From contig NZ_CP030038.1 in the NCBI RefSeq assembly GCF_015291725.1, positions 1,973,001-2,037,000 on the forward strand: a DNA stretch of 64,000 bases. Reading direction: 5' to 3'. The notes beneath the pieces are model-generated. The model was not told the origin of the DNA. It worked only from the letters and a program-made list of their open reading frames with translations, and ran no database searches. The number at the start of each line of letters is the position of its first letter. The first letter of the stretch is position 1. The position numbers were made by a program, and so were the translations under genes. This document shows, one piece after another, positions 42,418-51,592 of this stretch. The DNA is from Bradyrhizobium sp. CCBAU 51765 (GTDB taxonomy: Bacteria; Pseudomonadota; Alphaproteobacteria; Rhizobiales; Xanthobacteraceae).

Positions 42418-45400
42418 TTAGGACTTCACCTCCGCCACCGGGTGCGCCTTCGGCGCCTTCTTCGAGGCCCGCCAGTTCTCGAAGCGCTGCACCACCACGA
42501 AGAAGGCGGGCACGAACAGCACCGCGAGGCAGGTCGAGGCCAGCATGCCCGAGAACACGGTGATGCCGATCGACTTGCGCGCGCTGGCGCCGGCGCCGGT
42601 GGCGAGCACCAGCGGCACCACACCGAGGATGAAGGCGAAGGAGGTCATTAGGATCGGGCGGAAGCGGGCGCGCGCGGCTTCGATGGCGGACTCCATGATC
42701 GGCTTGCCCTCGCGGCCGTGCAGCTCGAGCCCGACCTCGACGATCAGGATGGCATTCTTGGCCGAGAGCGCGATCAGCAGGATCAGGCCGATCTGGCAAT
42801 AGAGATTGTTGTCGATCTTGAGCCCGGAGAGGATCAGCATCGGCCCGAGCAGCGACAGCGGCACCGCGAGGATCACCGAGATCGGCGCATACCAGCTCTC
42901 ATACTGGCCGGCGAGCACGAAATAGACCAGCAGCATGGCGAGGCCGAACACCCAGTAGATCTGGTTCGAGACCGCCTTCTCCTGATAGGACATCGCCGTC
43001 CATTCATAGCCGGTGCCGGGCGGCAGCGTCTTGTCCGCGATCTCCTCCATCAGCTTCAAGGATTGGCCGGAGGAGTAGCCCTGCGCCGGCAGGCCGATCA
43101 CGGTCGAGGACGGATAGAGGTTGTAGAGGCTGATCAGCGACGGGCCGGTGGCCGGCGTGATCGTGGCGACGGTGCCGATCGGGATCATGTCGCCGTTCGA
43201 GTTGCGCACCTGCATGTTGGCAATGTCGCGCTCGGTGACGCGGAACGCCGGATCGGCCTGGGTGTAGACCTGGAACACGCGGCCGAACTTGTTGAACTGG
43301 TTGACGTAGGACGAACCGAGATAGGTCGACAGCGCCGAGAACACCTGGTCCGTCGTGACGTGCAGGGTCTGGGTCTTGACGCGGTCGATCTCGACGTTGA
43401 ATTGCGGCACCGACGAGCGGAACGAGGACTGCACGCGCTGCAGCGCGCTCTGGCTCTGGCCGTTGCTGACCATCGCAGTGGTGATCGCCTGCAGCTTGGC
43501 GAAATCGCTGTTGCCGTCGCGCAGCTCGACCTGCATCGAGAATCCCGCGGCGTTGCCGATACCCTGGATCGGCGGCGGCGGCAGCACGATGGTGCGCGCT
43601 TCCATGATGGTCGCGAGCTTGTCGTTGAGGCCAAAGACCAGCGAGCGCAGATCCTCGCCGGGCCCCTTGCGGGCCTCCCAGTCCTTCAGGATGATGTAGG
43701 CGACGCCGGCATTGGCGAGGCTGGCGCTGTTGTCGAGCGCCGAGATGCCTGCGATGGTGATGACCTGCTGGACTCCAGCGGTGTCCTTGATCAGCTCGCT
43801 CGCTCTGTCGAGCACCTTCTGGGTCCGCTCCAGCGCGGCGCCGTCGGGCAGCTGCACGGCGGCGATTAGATAGCCCTGGTCCTCGATCGGCAGGAAGCCG
43901 GTCGGCACCCGCGACAGGCCGTAGACGCTGGCTCCGATGATCAGCAGCGCGACCGCGACCGAGATGGTGGCATGCCTGACGAGGAACGTGATCAGCCTTG
44001 TATAGCCGCGCTCGACACGGGCATAGACCGCATTGAAACCGCGATAGAAGAAATTGCGCTGCTCCGGCGGCACTGGCGGCCGCAGCCAGAGCGCGCATTG
44101 CGTCGGCTTCAGCGTCGCCGCGTTGATGGCAGACAACAGCGCGGTCGCGGCGATCACCAGCGCGAACTGCGAATAGATGCGCCCGGTAAGTCCTGCGAGG
44201 AACGAGGCCGGCAGGAACACCGAGATCAGCACCAGGGTGATGCCGACGATCGGCGCGAACAGCTGGTCCATCGCCTTGATCGCGGCATCGTGGCCGTTCA
44301 TGCCCTGCTCGATGTTGTGCGCGGCGCCTTCGACCACGACAATGGCGTCGTCGACGACGATGCCGATCGCGAGCACGATCGCGAACAGCGTCGACATGTT
44401 GACGGTGAAGCCGAGCGCCGCCATCGCGGCGAAGGCGCCGATGATGGTGACCGGTACGGTGGTCGCCGGCACCAGCATCGCGCGCCAGTCCTGCAGGAAC
44501 ACGAGGATCACGACCAGCACGAGCAGGCCGGCCTCGATCAGGGTCATGTAGACCTCGTGCACCGAGGCCTCCACGAACTTGGTGGTGTCGAACGGCGTGT
44601 CGTACTTGATGCCTTCCGGAAAGCGCTTGGCGAGCTCGGCCATCTTCTTCTCGACGGCCTGCTCGACCTGGAGCGCATTGGCGCCGGGCGACTGGAAGAC
44701 GCCGATGCCGACCGCCGGCTGCTTGTTGAGCGAGAAGATCTGGCTGTAGGTCTGCGCGCCGAGCTCGACCCAGCCGACGTCGCGCACCCGCGTGACGTCG
44801 CCGTTGGTGCCTGACTTGACGATGATGTTCTCGAACTGGCCGACGTCGTCGAGCCGTCCGTTGACGTTGAGCGTGTACTGGAACGCCTGTCCCGGCGGTG
44901 TCGGCGGCGCGCCGATCTGGCCGGCCGAGACCTGCTGGCTCTGCTGCTGGATCGCCTGGATCACGTCCTGCGGCACGAGACCACGGACTTGCAGCTTGTT
45001 GGGATCGAGCCAGATCCGCATCGAATACTGGCCGGCGCCGAACACCGTGACGTTGCCGACGCCGGGCAGGCGGGAGAGCTCGTCGCGAATGTTGATGGTG
45101 GCGTAGTTGCTCAGGTACAGGCTGTCGTACTTCGCATCCGGCGAGGTCAGCGTCACGAACAGCAGGATCGAGGTCGACCGCTTCTGCACGGTGACGCCCT
45201 GGTTCTGCACCGCCTGCGGCAGTTGCGACAGCGCGCTGGAGACGCGGTTCTGCACCAGCACCTGCGCGAAGTTGAGGTCGGTGCCGATCTTGAAGGTCAC
45301 GGTCAGCGTGTAGGTGCCGTCGGATCCGCTGTAGGACTGCATGTACAGCATGTCCTCGACGCCGTTGACCTGCTGCTCGATCGGCAGCGCGACGGTGTCG

Positions 45401-45576
45401 ATCACGGTCTTGGCGCTGGCGCCGGGATAGCGCGTGGTGACCTGCACCGTCGGCGGCACCACGTCGGGATATTGCGCGATGGCGAGGTTGAACAGCGAGA
45501 CGCCGCCGATCAGGATCATCAGAAGCGCGATGACGTTCGAGAGGACCGGCCGCTCGATGAAGAATTTCGAGATCAT
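42418..45576 (-). CDS. RND multidrug efflux permease (HAE1/AcrB type)
   Basis: 1052 residues, the full length of AcrB-type pumps. It begins MISKFFIERPVLSNVIALLM, has two large periplasmic loops, and carries the proton-relay Asp pair in helix 4 (IVLAIGIVVDDAIVVVE) and the helix 10-11 segment LILLIALSAKNAILIVEVGL. It exports hydrophobic drugs or metabolites by proton antiport. It follows its adaptor gene by 13 bp in one operon. No outer-membrane channel gene is adjacent, so it must use one encoded elsewhere. Confidence 0.95.
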   Translation of the reverse strand: MISKFFIERPVLSNVIALLMILIGGVSLFNLAIAQYPDVVPPTVQVTTRYPGASAKTVIDTVALPIEQQVNGVEDMLYMQSYSGSDGTYTLTVTFKIGTDLNFAQVLVQNRVSSALSQLPQAVQNQGVTVQKRSTSILLFVTLTSPDAKYDSLYLSNYATINIRDELSRLPGVGNVTVFGAGQYSMRIWLDPNKLQVRGLVPQDVIQAIQQQSQQVSAGQIGAPPTPPGQAFQYTLNVNGRLDDVGQFENIIVKSGTNGDVTRVRDVGWVELGAQTYSQIFSLNKQPAVGIGVFQSPGANALQVEQAVEKKMAELAKRFPEGIKYDTPFDTTKFVEASVHEVYMTLIEAGLLVLVVILVFLQDWRAMLVPATTVPVTIIGAFAAMAALGFTVNMSTLFAIVLAIGIVVDDAIVVVEGAAHNIEQGMNGHDAAIKAMDQLFAPIVGITLVLISVFLPASFLAGLTGRIYSQFALVIAATALLSAINAATLKPTQCALWLRPPVPPEQRNFFYRGFNAVYARVERGYTRLITFLVRHATISVAVALLIIGASVYGLSRVPTGFLPIEDQGYLIAAVQLPDGAALERTQKVLDRASELIKDTAGVQQVITIAGISALDNSASLANAGVAYIILKDWEARKGPGEDLRSLVFGLNDKLATIMEARTIVLPPPPIQGIGNAAGFSMQVELRDGNSDFAKLQAITTAMVSNGQSQSALQRVQSSFRSSVPQFNVEIDRVKTQTLHVTTDQVFSALSTYLGSSYVNQFNKFGRVFQVYTQADPAFRVTERDIANMQVRNSNGDMIPIGTVATITPATGPSLISLYNLYPSSTVIGLPAQGYSSGQSLKLMEEIADKTLPPGTGYEWTAMSYQEKAVSNQIYWVFGLAMLLVYFVLAGQYESWYAPISVILAVPLSLLGPMLILSGLKIDNNLYCQIGLILLIALSAKNAILIVEVGLELHGREGKPIMESAIEAARARFRPILMTSFAFILGVVPLVLATGAGASARKSIGITVFSGMLASTCLAVLFVPAFFVVVQRFENWRASKKAPKAHPVAEVKS

Positions 45577-45589
45577 GGCTGGCAGCCCC

Positions 45590-46783
45590 TCACTTGGCCG
45601 AGGCCTGAGACTGGTCGATCTTCGTCGCTTGCGGGTCGATCTTCTGGCCCGGGATGACGCGCAGCAGCCCCGCGATCACCACGCGGTCGTCCGGCTTCAG
45701 GCCGCTCTCGATCACGCGCAGGCCGTTGTCGACGGAGCCGATCTGCACCATGCGCTGCTCGACGATGTTGTCGCCGTTGACCACCAGCAGATAGCGACCG
45801 CCCTGGTCGCTGCCGAGCGCGGTGTCGGGAACGAGCAGGGCGTTCTTCTCCTGGTCGAAGGGCACGCGGACCCGGACGAAATAGCCGGGCAGCAGCACCC
45901 GCTTGTCGTTGGGAACGAGGCCGCGGACCGCCAGCGTGCCCGTCGACTGGTTCAGGGTTGGCGCAACGTAGTCGAGATGACCTTCGTGCGGATAGCCGGT
46001 TTCGGTCTGGAGGCCGATCTGGATCGGAAACTGCTTGAGGTTGGCGGCGGTCATCCCGCGGCGTGCCGCTTCGGCGCGAATGCGCAGCACGTCCTGTTCA
46101 TTGACGGTGAAGTTCACATAGATCGGGTCCATCGCCACGATGGTGGCGAGCTGGGTCGGCGAGGAGACGCCGACGAGTTCGCCGATCGAGACCATATGGG
46201 CGCTGACGATACCGTCGAATGGCGCTGTCACCTTGGTATAGCCGTAATTGACTTCGGCGAGCTTGGTGTTGGCCTGGGCCTGCTGGAGATTGGCCTGGGC
46301 GTTGTCGCGGTTCGAGGTCGAGGTGTCGAGTGTGGCCTGGGAGACCGCCTGGCGCTGCACCAGCTCGGCCTGCCGCTTGTAATCGGCTTCCGCCTGCCGC
46401 AGCGAGGCCTGCGCCCCGGCCTCGGCCGCCTGCGCCTGCTCGAGCTTGAGCTTGTAGGTCTCAGGCTCGATCGTGAACAGCTGGGTGCCTTGCTTCACGA
46501 AAGTGCCGTCCTGATAATCGATCGTTTGCAGAAAGCCCTGCACGCGTGCGACCAGGTCGACGCTCTTGATCGGAGCGGTGTTGCCGGTGGCCTCGATGTA
46601 GCGCGTCACCGGACGCTGCACCGGCGTCGCGACGTCCACCTTGGGCGGCGGCGGAGCCACGAACGTGTTCTTGTCCTCGCAGCCGACGAGCACGGCCATG
46701 GATGCCGCGATGGCCAGTCCCCGCCCGATATGTCGCCGCACTCCATTGCGCCGTGCGGGAGATGCGGGATTCGCTGAGGTCAT
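45590..46783 (-). CDS. RND efflux periplasmic adaptor lipoprotein (AcrA type)
   Basis: 397 residues. The N-terminus is a lipoprotein signal ending in VLVGC, so the adaptor is anchored to the inner membrane. Then come the barrel-sandwich half GNTAPIKSVDLVARVQGFL, a coiled-coil hairpin rich in Ala/Gln (LEQAQAAEAGAQASLRQAEA), the second lipoyl half YTKVTAPFDGIVSAH, and the beta-barrel. The start at 46783 (MTSANPAS) is the only one giving a signal of normal length. It is first in the operon. Bases 46784-47035 upstream hold no clear gene, and no local regulator is seen. Confidence 0.93.
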   Translation of the reverse strand: MTSANPASPARRNGVRRHIGRGLAIAASMAVLVGCEDKNTFVAPPPPKVDVATPVQRPVTRYIEATGNTAPIKSVDLVARVQGFLQTIDYQDGTFVKQGTQLFTIEPETYKLKLEQAQAAEAGAQASLRQAEADYKRQAELVQRQAVSQATLDTSTSNRDNAQANLQQAQANTKLAEVNYGYTKVTAPFDGIVSAHMVSIGELVGVSSPTQLATIVAMDPIYVNFTVNEQDVLRIRAEAARRGMTAANLKQFPIQIGLQTETGYPHEGHLDYVAPTLNQSTGTLAVRGLVPNDKRVLLPGYFVRVRVPFDQEKNALLVPDTALGSDQGGRYLLVVNGDNIVEQRMVQIGSVDNGLRVIESGLKPDDRVVIAGLLRVIPGQKIDPQATKIDQSQASAK

Positions 46784-47035
46784 TCGGTGGTCCCCGATGA
46801 GTGTCTGTCGGTGCGGCAGGCTAGCAACAAATGACTGGCCGTGGAACACCATAGCCATGGCAGTCCCCGGCCTTGCAGCGCAAGGTGCAGTGTGGCCTTT
46901 GGCAGATTTGTCGTCACAGACCGCTTCGCACTGGGTGCACGATCGACCACAACCAGCGGCACGCCGCGCAAGGCCCACGACAACAGTGGGCCTGACTCAT
47001 CCATCGGGATGGCATGGTCCATCGGCGTGATGGGG

Positions 47036-48031
47036 CTAGATCCGGGTCGCAGCCGCCCCTTGCGCATGCCAGGCCGCAAGCACGTCCCGCTCCTCATCGG
47101 CGGCAAGCCCGATGACCGGACCGTTGCTGGCGTTGAGCCATTGAAGCGTGTCGAGAGCGGTGACCGCGACCGGTCGCGAGATCAGTCCGGCCGCGCGTGC
47201 CGGCGAGGTGTCGCGTGTCAGGAATCCGGCGAAGTCGGGCAGGGGCAGCCACATCGGCAATGATCGCGGACCCGCCCAGCGCCGCACGTCATGCGTTTCG
47301 AGGAAGGCGCGCTCGACCCAGGTGAAGGTGCATGATGCGTTCAGCGCGGATGCGCACTCGGCCAGGAATTCGCCGCGCGTGCGAATTGGCCCGATCCCAT
47401 CATAGATTCCGGTGAGGCGAATCTCTGCCGCATGCACGATCCATTGCGCGAGGTCGCGCACGTCGATGAACTGGACCGCATCTTCAGGCGATCCCGGCGC
47501 CAGTACCTCGCCGCCGCGCGCCAGCCGCGCCGGCCAGTAGGCGAACCGCCCGGTCGGGTCTTCCGGCCCGGCGATGAGGCCGGCCCGGCAGATGAAGGCG
47601 TCGTTGCCGACCGCTTGTTCGCAGGCGACCTTGGCGGCGCCGTAGATCGCGTCGGTGCTGTGCTCGATCTCCGCTGAACTGGGCTCGCGCAGCGGCGCGG
47701 TGTCGGCGCGTTGCCCCGGCACGCGGTTGTCCGCATACACACTGATCGTCGACACGAAGGTCCAATGCACGCCCGGCCGCTTCAGCGCGGCGACCGCTCG
47801 GCTGACCTGGCCGGGATGACGCGAGACATCGACCACGGCGTCGAATGTCTCGCCCGCAAGCGGCGCAAGACCGTCGGCGACGTCGCGGTCGATTCGCACG
47901 AAGCGCGCGCCCGCGGCAATCGGCCCCGCAAGGCCGCGGGCAGCGCAGGTCACGTCATGGCCGGTCGCGCAAGCATGGCTTGCGATCGCGCGCCCCAGAA
48001 ACTGGCTGCCGCCGAGAATGAGAACGCGCAT
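47036..48031 (-). CDS. NAD-dependent epimerase/dehydratase family protein
   Basis: 331-residue extended short-chain dehydrogenase. The N-terminal nucleotide motif LILGGSQFLGRAIASHA is followed by TFVSTISVYADNR and the catalytic YGAAKVACE (Tyr-x3-Lys). The substrate is not evident; related proteins are often annotated only as NAD(P)-dependent oxidoreductases or reductase-like proteins. It is on the same strand as the downstream RND adaptor but separated by 252 bp, so it is probably a separate unit. Confidence 0.85.
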   Translation of the reverse strand: MRVLILGGSQFLGRAIASHACATGHDVTCAARGLAGPIAAGARFVRIDRDVADGLAPLAGETFDAVVDVSRHPGQVSRAVAALKRPGVHWTFVSTISVYADNRVPGQRADTAPLREPSSAEIEHSTDAIYGAAKVACEQAVGNDAFICRAGLIAGPEDPTGRFAYWPARLARGGEVLAPGSPEDAVQFIDVRDLAQWIVHAAEIRLTGIYDGIGPIRTRGEFLAECASALNASCTFTWVERAFLETHDVRRWAGPRSLPMWLPLPDFAGFLTRDTSPARAAGLISRPVAVTALDTLQWLNASNGPVIGLAADEERDVLAAWHAQGAAATRI

Positions 48032-48100
48032 GAACCGGGGTCCCGTGTGGCCAATGAGATCGCGAGACTACAACGTCAGGTGGCGGTTGCAACCGATCCA

Positions 48101-49171
48101 TCAGCGCGGCCTGATCTCCGCATATTTCGCCATCGCGCGCTCGAACTTCCGGTTGAACAACCACATGGCAGCGAGGATCTCGCGGTAGCTTGCCGAGCTG
48201 CGCGCCCGGTCGGCCTGTCCGAAGGCAAAGATGCTGTTGTTGCGCAGGTGCTTCATGATCGTGGGGCTGGAGACCCTGTAGTTCAGGAGATCGCCCGATT
48301 TGAGCGCGGACCTGGTCGGGGTCGGCACGATCTGGATCAGCTCGAACAGCTTCATCTGGTCGATCGGGTCAGGCAGCGTCTTCACGATTCCAGGGATCTC
48401 CCGGAACAGGTCGGCGTGCGCGTTCATCAGGCCGTTGCGCACGTTGGTCCAGTGGTTGAAGCGGTGATCGGTGCCGCGGGCCCGGACCTCTTCCCTGTCG
48501 TCGCGCGCACTCAGCCCCGGATCGATCGCGGCGATCTCGCCCTTGATGGCCTCCCATTTCCGGTGAGCGTTGCGGTCTTCGGACGGCCCGGTCTGGAAGC
48601 TGCCCATATAGGTGTTGGAGCGCGCGTTGCGGACGTTCTGCTTGCCATTGGTTTCCGCAAAGAACAGCCCGAGGCTGATGCGCCCCGCAGTCTCGGCATG
48701 CTCAGGCGCCAGCCCCTTGGCGCGCGCGATCGCAACGGCGAGATCGACCACGTCCTTGAACGGCGTTGGCGAGTCCTGCGCGCTGGCAGGCGGTGCCTCC
48801 ATGATGTCGAACAGCTTTCCATACTCGTCGACCAGCGGCTCGATGTCGGCATCGAAATAGGCGGGTGGAATCTCGAACTTGTTGGGCCGGCCGATCCGCG
48901 ACGGCATCGCGTCGGTCAGGTCCTTGTAGCTGCTGATGACGGCGACGCGCGCGAGGTAGAGCGCCTGTCCCGGCAGGTTCGGCAGCGGCTGCTTCGCTTC
49001 GATCTGGCGCCGTCGCTCGGCGAGGATGGATTTGAAATCGGCGAGCGCGCGATCATAGGCGGCAAGTGCCTCCGATTGCCCGGCCGTGAGCGCGCCTTGT
49101 CCCATGGCAGGCGCCGCGAGAAGCAGGGCAAGCGCGGCGACAATCGCGGCGGCGTGACGTCTTGGTTCCAT
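48101..49171 (-). CDS. exported protein of unknown function
   Basis: 356 residues with a signal peptide (MEPRRHAAAIVAALALLLAA, cleavage after APAMG). The mature protein is mostly helical and charged: EALAAYDRALADFKSILAER, LYLARVAVISSYKDLTDAMP, then a Glu-containing segment ISLGLFFAETNGKQNVRNAR with NTYMGSFQTGPSED. This last part faintly resembles the Glu-helix and GxMQ-like region of lytic transglycosylases, but the rest does not match and I do not assign the activity. It stands alone; the start at 49171 gives the best signal. Confidence 0.72.
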   Translation of the reverse strand: MEPRRHAAAIVAALALLLAAPAMGQGALTAGQSEALAAYDRALADFKSILAERRRQIEAKQPLPNLPGQALYLARVAVISSYKDLTDAMPSRIGRPNKFEIPPAYFDADIEPLVDEYGKLFDIMEAPPASAQDSPTPFKDVVDLAVAIARAKGLAPEHAETAGRISLGLFFAETNGKQNVRNARSNTYMGSFQTGPSEDRNAHRKWEAIKGEIAAIDPGLSARDDREEVRARGTDHRFNHWTNVRNGLMNAHADLFREIPGIVKTLPDPIDQMKLFELIQIVPTPTRSALKSGDLLNYRVSSPTIMKHLRNNSIFAFGQADRARSSASYREILAAMWLFNRKFERAMAKYAEIRPR

Positions 49172-49270
49172 CGCGGGCTCCCGGGCCGGCCGATTCGGCA
49201 ACCGGAATCGTAGGCAATACGGGCTGGACTGGCGAGCCGCGAGTTCGGGCCGGCGCCAACCCGCCAGCCA

Positions 49271-50764
49271 TCACGCCGTCACCGCGTACTCCGGCGCGGA
49301 AGCCAGGAACTTGGCATATTCATCGGCGTCCGGCGGCAGGAAGCGGCCCGCGAGCCCGCCGCGCTTCTGGGGCTTCGCGCCGATGTCGGCCATCAGCTCG
49401 TCGAAATGACGGTAGTGATAGGGCGCGACGCACAGGCCGCCATAGACGCCCGCGGCCGGCCGCTCGACGCGCTTGAAGTGCAGCATCATCTCGATGTTGT
49501 CGCGCATCGCTTGCGCCGTCGGCTGGTTGGCGAGCTGACCGTCGGCATAGCGCACCAGCCAGTTGGCGGCGAGGTCGGCGCAGAGCACGGTGCAGAACGA
49601 CGAGTTGAAGCCGACGAAACCGAGCTCCGGCAGATCGGGATTGGTGATCAGTCGATAGAGTCGGTACTGCCCGTCGGCATCGACCAGCTTCTGCTTGTAA
49701 GCTTCGGGAAGGAACGGCACGCCGAGCTTGTAGCCGATCGCAAGCACCGCGACGTCGGCACCCACGCGCTCGCCGCCGCTCATCACGATGCTGTCGCCTT
49801 CATAATGGTCGAACGTGCCGAACACCGCCTTGATGCGGCCGTCGGCGACCATCGGGTAGAAGCCCGGCGTTGCGATCGGTACCGAGCAGTTGACGCCGTC
49901 CTCGATCCGCTCCTTCGGCACCATCTTGCATTGCTTCAGCTTGAGCTGCGCCTTCAAGAGGCTCTCCAGCCCGCGCCAGTTCGCCCAGACCAGCGGCGCG
50001 GCGATGCGGTGCGCGAACCGCGCCATCGCGCTCGCGCCCCAACCCGGAAACATCTCCTCCTGCGCGCGGATGTAGAGGATGCGCTTGAAGTTGACGAGGC
50101 CGCCGATGAAATAGGGAATGCGCCACACCGGCTGGCGCATCACGATCGTCACCTCGCGCGCGCCCGATTTCACCGCGTTCACCGCGATGTCGGTCGCGGA
50201 CTTCGAGCCGCCGAGCACGACGACGCGGCGTCCTTTCGCCAGCGTCTGATCCCCGTATTTCGACGAATGCAGGATCTGGCCGCCCTGTGCCAGGAATGCG
50301 TCCTCGCCGGGACAATGCAGCTCACGTGGCTCGTTGAACTGTCCGGTGCAGACCGCGACGAAATCGAAATCCTCGCTCGTGGTCGTGCCGTCCTTGTCCT
50401 TCAGGGTAAGCGTCCAGCCCGGCTTGCCGTCGGCGCGGCGCGCCATGCCGGTGATCTCCGTGTTCAGGCGCAGCATGCGGTCGAGGCCAAAACTCTTGGC
50501 GTAGTCGGCGAGGTAGGCATGGACCTGCGGTCCGGTCGGCCATTCCGGATAGGCGTCCGGCATGGCCCGATCGGTGTAGCGGTAGAGCTCCTTCGGGCTC
50601 TGCGTCTGCACGTCCGGGTAGGAGCGCGCCAGCTCCCAGACGCCGCCGAGATCGGCGCTGCGCTCGACGATGGTGACGCGGTGGCCGCGGGTGGAGAACG
50701 CTTTTGCGGCGGCAAGTCCGGAGACGCCGGCGCCGATCACGCAGACTTGCTTGGGGTTGACCAT
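49271..50764 (-). CDS. flavin-containing monooxygenase-like protein
   Basis: 497 residues. The FAD motif is VCVIGAGVSGLAAAKAF, the FMO/BVMO-type fingerprint is the GQILHSSKYGD segment, and the NADPH motif is VVVLGGSKSATDIAVNA. This places it among class B flavoprotein monooxygenases, which oxygenate N, S or ketone substrates using NADPH and O2. The substrate is unknown. The start at 50764 (MVNPKQV) begins just before the FAD motif. It is downstream of a cupin gene on the same strand, separated by a family D repeat (gap 190 bp). Confidence 0.88.
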   Translation of the reverse strand: MVNPKQVCVIGAGVSGLAAAKAFSTRGHRVTIVERSADLGGVWELARSYPDVQTQSPKELYRYTDRAMPDAYPEWPTGPQVHAYLADYAKSFGLDRMLRLNTEITGMARRADGKPGWTLTLKDKDGTTTSEDFDFVAVCTGQFNEPRELHCPGEDAFLAQGGQILHSSKYGDQTLAKGRRVVVLGGSKSATDIAVNAVKSGAREVTIVMRQPVWRIPYFIGGLVNFKRILYIRAQEEMFPGWGASAMARFAHRIAAPLVWANWRGLESLLKAQLKLKQCKMVPKERIEDGVNCSVPIATPGFYPMVADGRIKAVFGTFDHYEGDSIVMSGGERVGADVAVLAIGYKLGVPFLPEAYKQKLVDADGQYRLYRLITNPDLPELGFVGFNSSFCTVLCADLAANWLVRYADGQLANQPTAQAMRDNIEMMLHFKRVERPAAGVYGGLCVAPYHYRHFDELMADIGAKPQKRGGLAGRFLPPDADEYAKFLASAPEYAVTA

Positions 50765-50874
50765 GGGATGGCTCGCAATCAGTGTGTTTTCGCGCAAGCG
50801 GCCACGTTCGGCCGCAAAAGCGCGGCCGGCCGAGCTGCAAGCAGATGAAGGTGGACGAGGAGGCGGGTCGCCTC

Positions 50875-50956
50875 GAGCATGATCCGGAAAAGTGTGTAGC
50901 GGTTTTCCGGAAAGATCATGCTCAAACAACAACCTAAAGCGCGATGATCGCGCTCT
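50875..50956. repeat. family D palindromic repeat, copy 2
   Basis: GAGCATGATCCGGAAAA (50875-50891) pairs with TTTTCCGGAAAGATCATGCTC-type sequence ending at 50923, then a CAAACAACAACC tail and GCGCGATGATCGCGC. The tail overlaps the stop codon of the cupin gene. Confidence 0.85.
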
Positions 50957-51404
50957 AGTCGTTGGCCTCGGGCGGCAGGAAGTCGACCTCGTGCAGCGCC
51001 GAGATGCGCACGACCTCGGCAGGGTCGGTCAGATTGTGCAGCTGGTTGAACAGCGCCTCCAGCTTCTGCATCGGCGAGACCCAGAACAGCGCGCGGCACG
51101 GCTTGTCGGACTTGTTGAAATAGCCGTGGGGGATGCCGCGCGGCATGCGGACGAGGTCGCCGGCATGGGCCTTGACCCATTGACCGTCCAGCTTGAGGTC
51201 GAGCGTGCCTTCCTGCACCAGGATGAACTCGTCCTGGGTCGGATGGATGTGCACCGGCACGAACTGGCCGGGATCGCTGTTGGTCTCGAACGCGAAGGTG
51301 GAGTCGGTGACAGCCTTGGGGAAATAGACCTGGCCCAGGATATTCCAGCTCTTCCCGCCATAGCCCGTGCCGTTTGCAGTAATGCCCTTTTCGAGTGCAG
51401 TCAT
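50955..51404 (-). CDS. cupin domain-containing protein
   Basis: 149-residue single cupin. Metal-ligand residues are visible: His-x-His and Glu in VPVHIHPTQDEFILVQEGTL, and a later His in MPRGIPHGYFNKS. The product may be an isomerase, dioxygenase or ligand sensor; no closer assignment is possible. The ATG at 51404 has GAGGAGG 6 nt upstream, which decides against the GTG two codons earlier. It is divergent from an AraC regulator and upstream of the FMO-like gene, with which it may be co-transcribed. Its stop lies in a family D repeat. Confidence 0.87.
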   Translation of the reverse strand: MTALEKGITANGTGYGGKSWNILGQVYFPKAVTDSTFAFETNSDPGQFVPVHIHPTQDEFILVQEGTLDLKLDGQWVKAHAGDLVRMPRGIPHGYFNKSDKPCRALFWVSPMQKLEALFNQLHNLTDPAEVVRISALHEVDFLPPEAND

Positions 51405-51592
51405 GCTCACCTCCTCATGGATACCGGCGGGGACGGAGCGTCGACCAGCCAGGGGCCGCTTGTCTATCCGCTAAACGAATCCGGATACGGCTGTTGCCAT
51501 GCAGCACGGGCGATTTCATGGCGCACCCCTTTTCGGGTCTGGTGAACTATTATAGGCTTAAAGCAATTCCGTGACGCGAAGCGTGGTCGACG

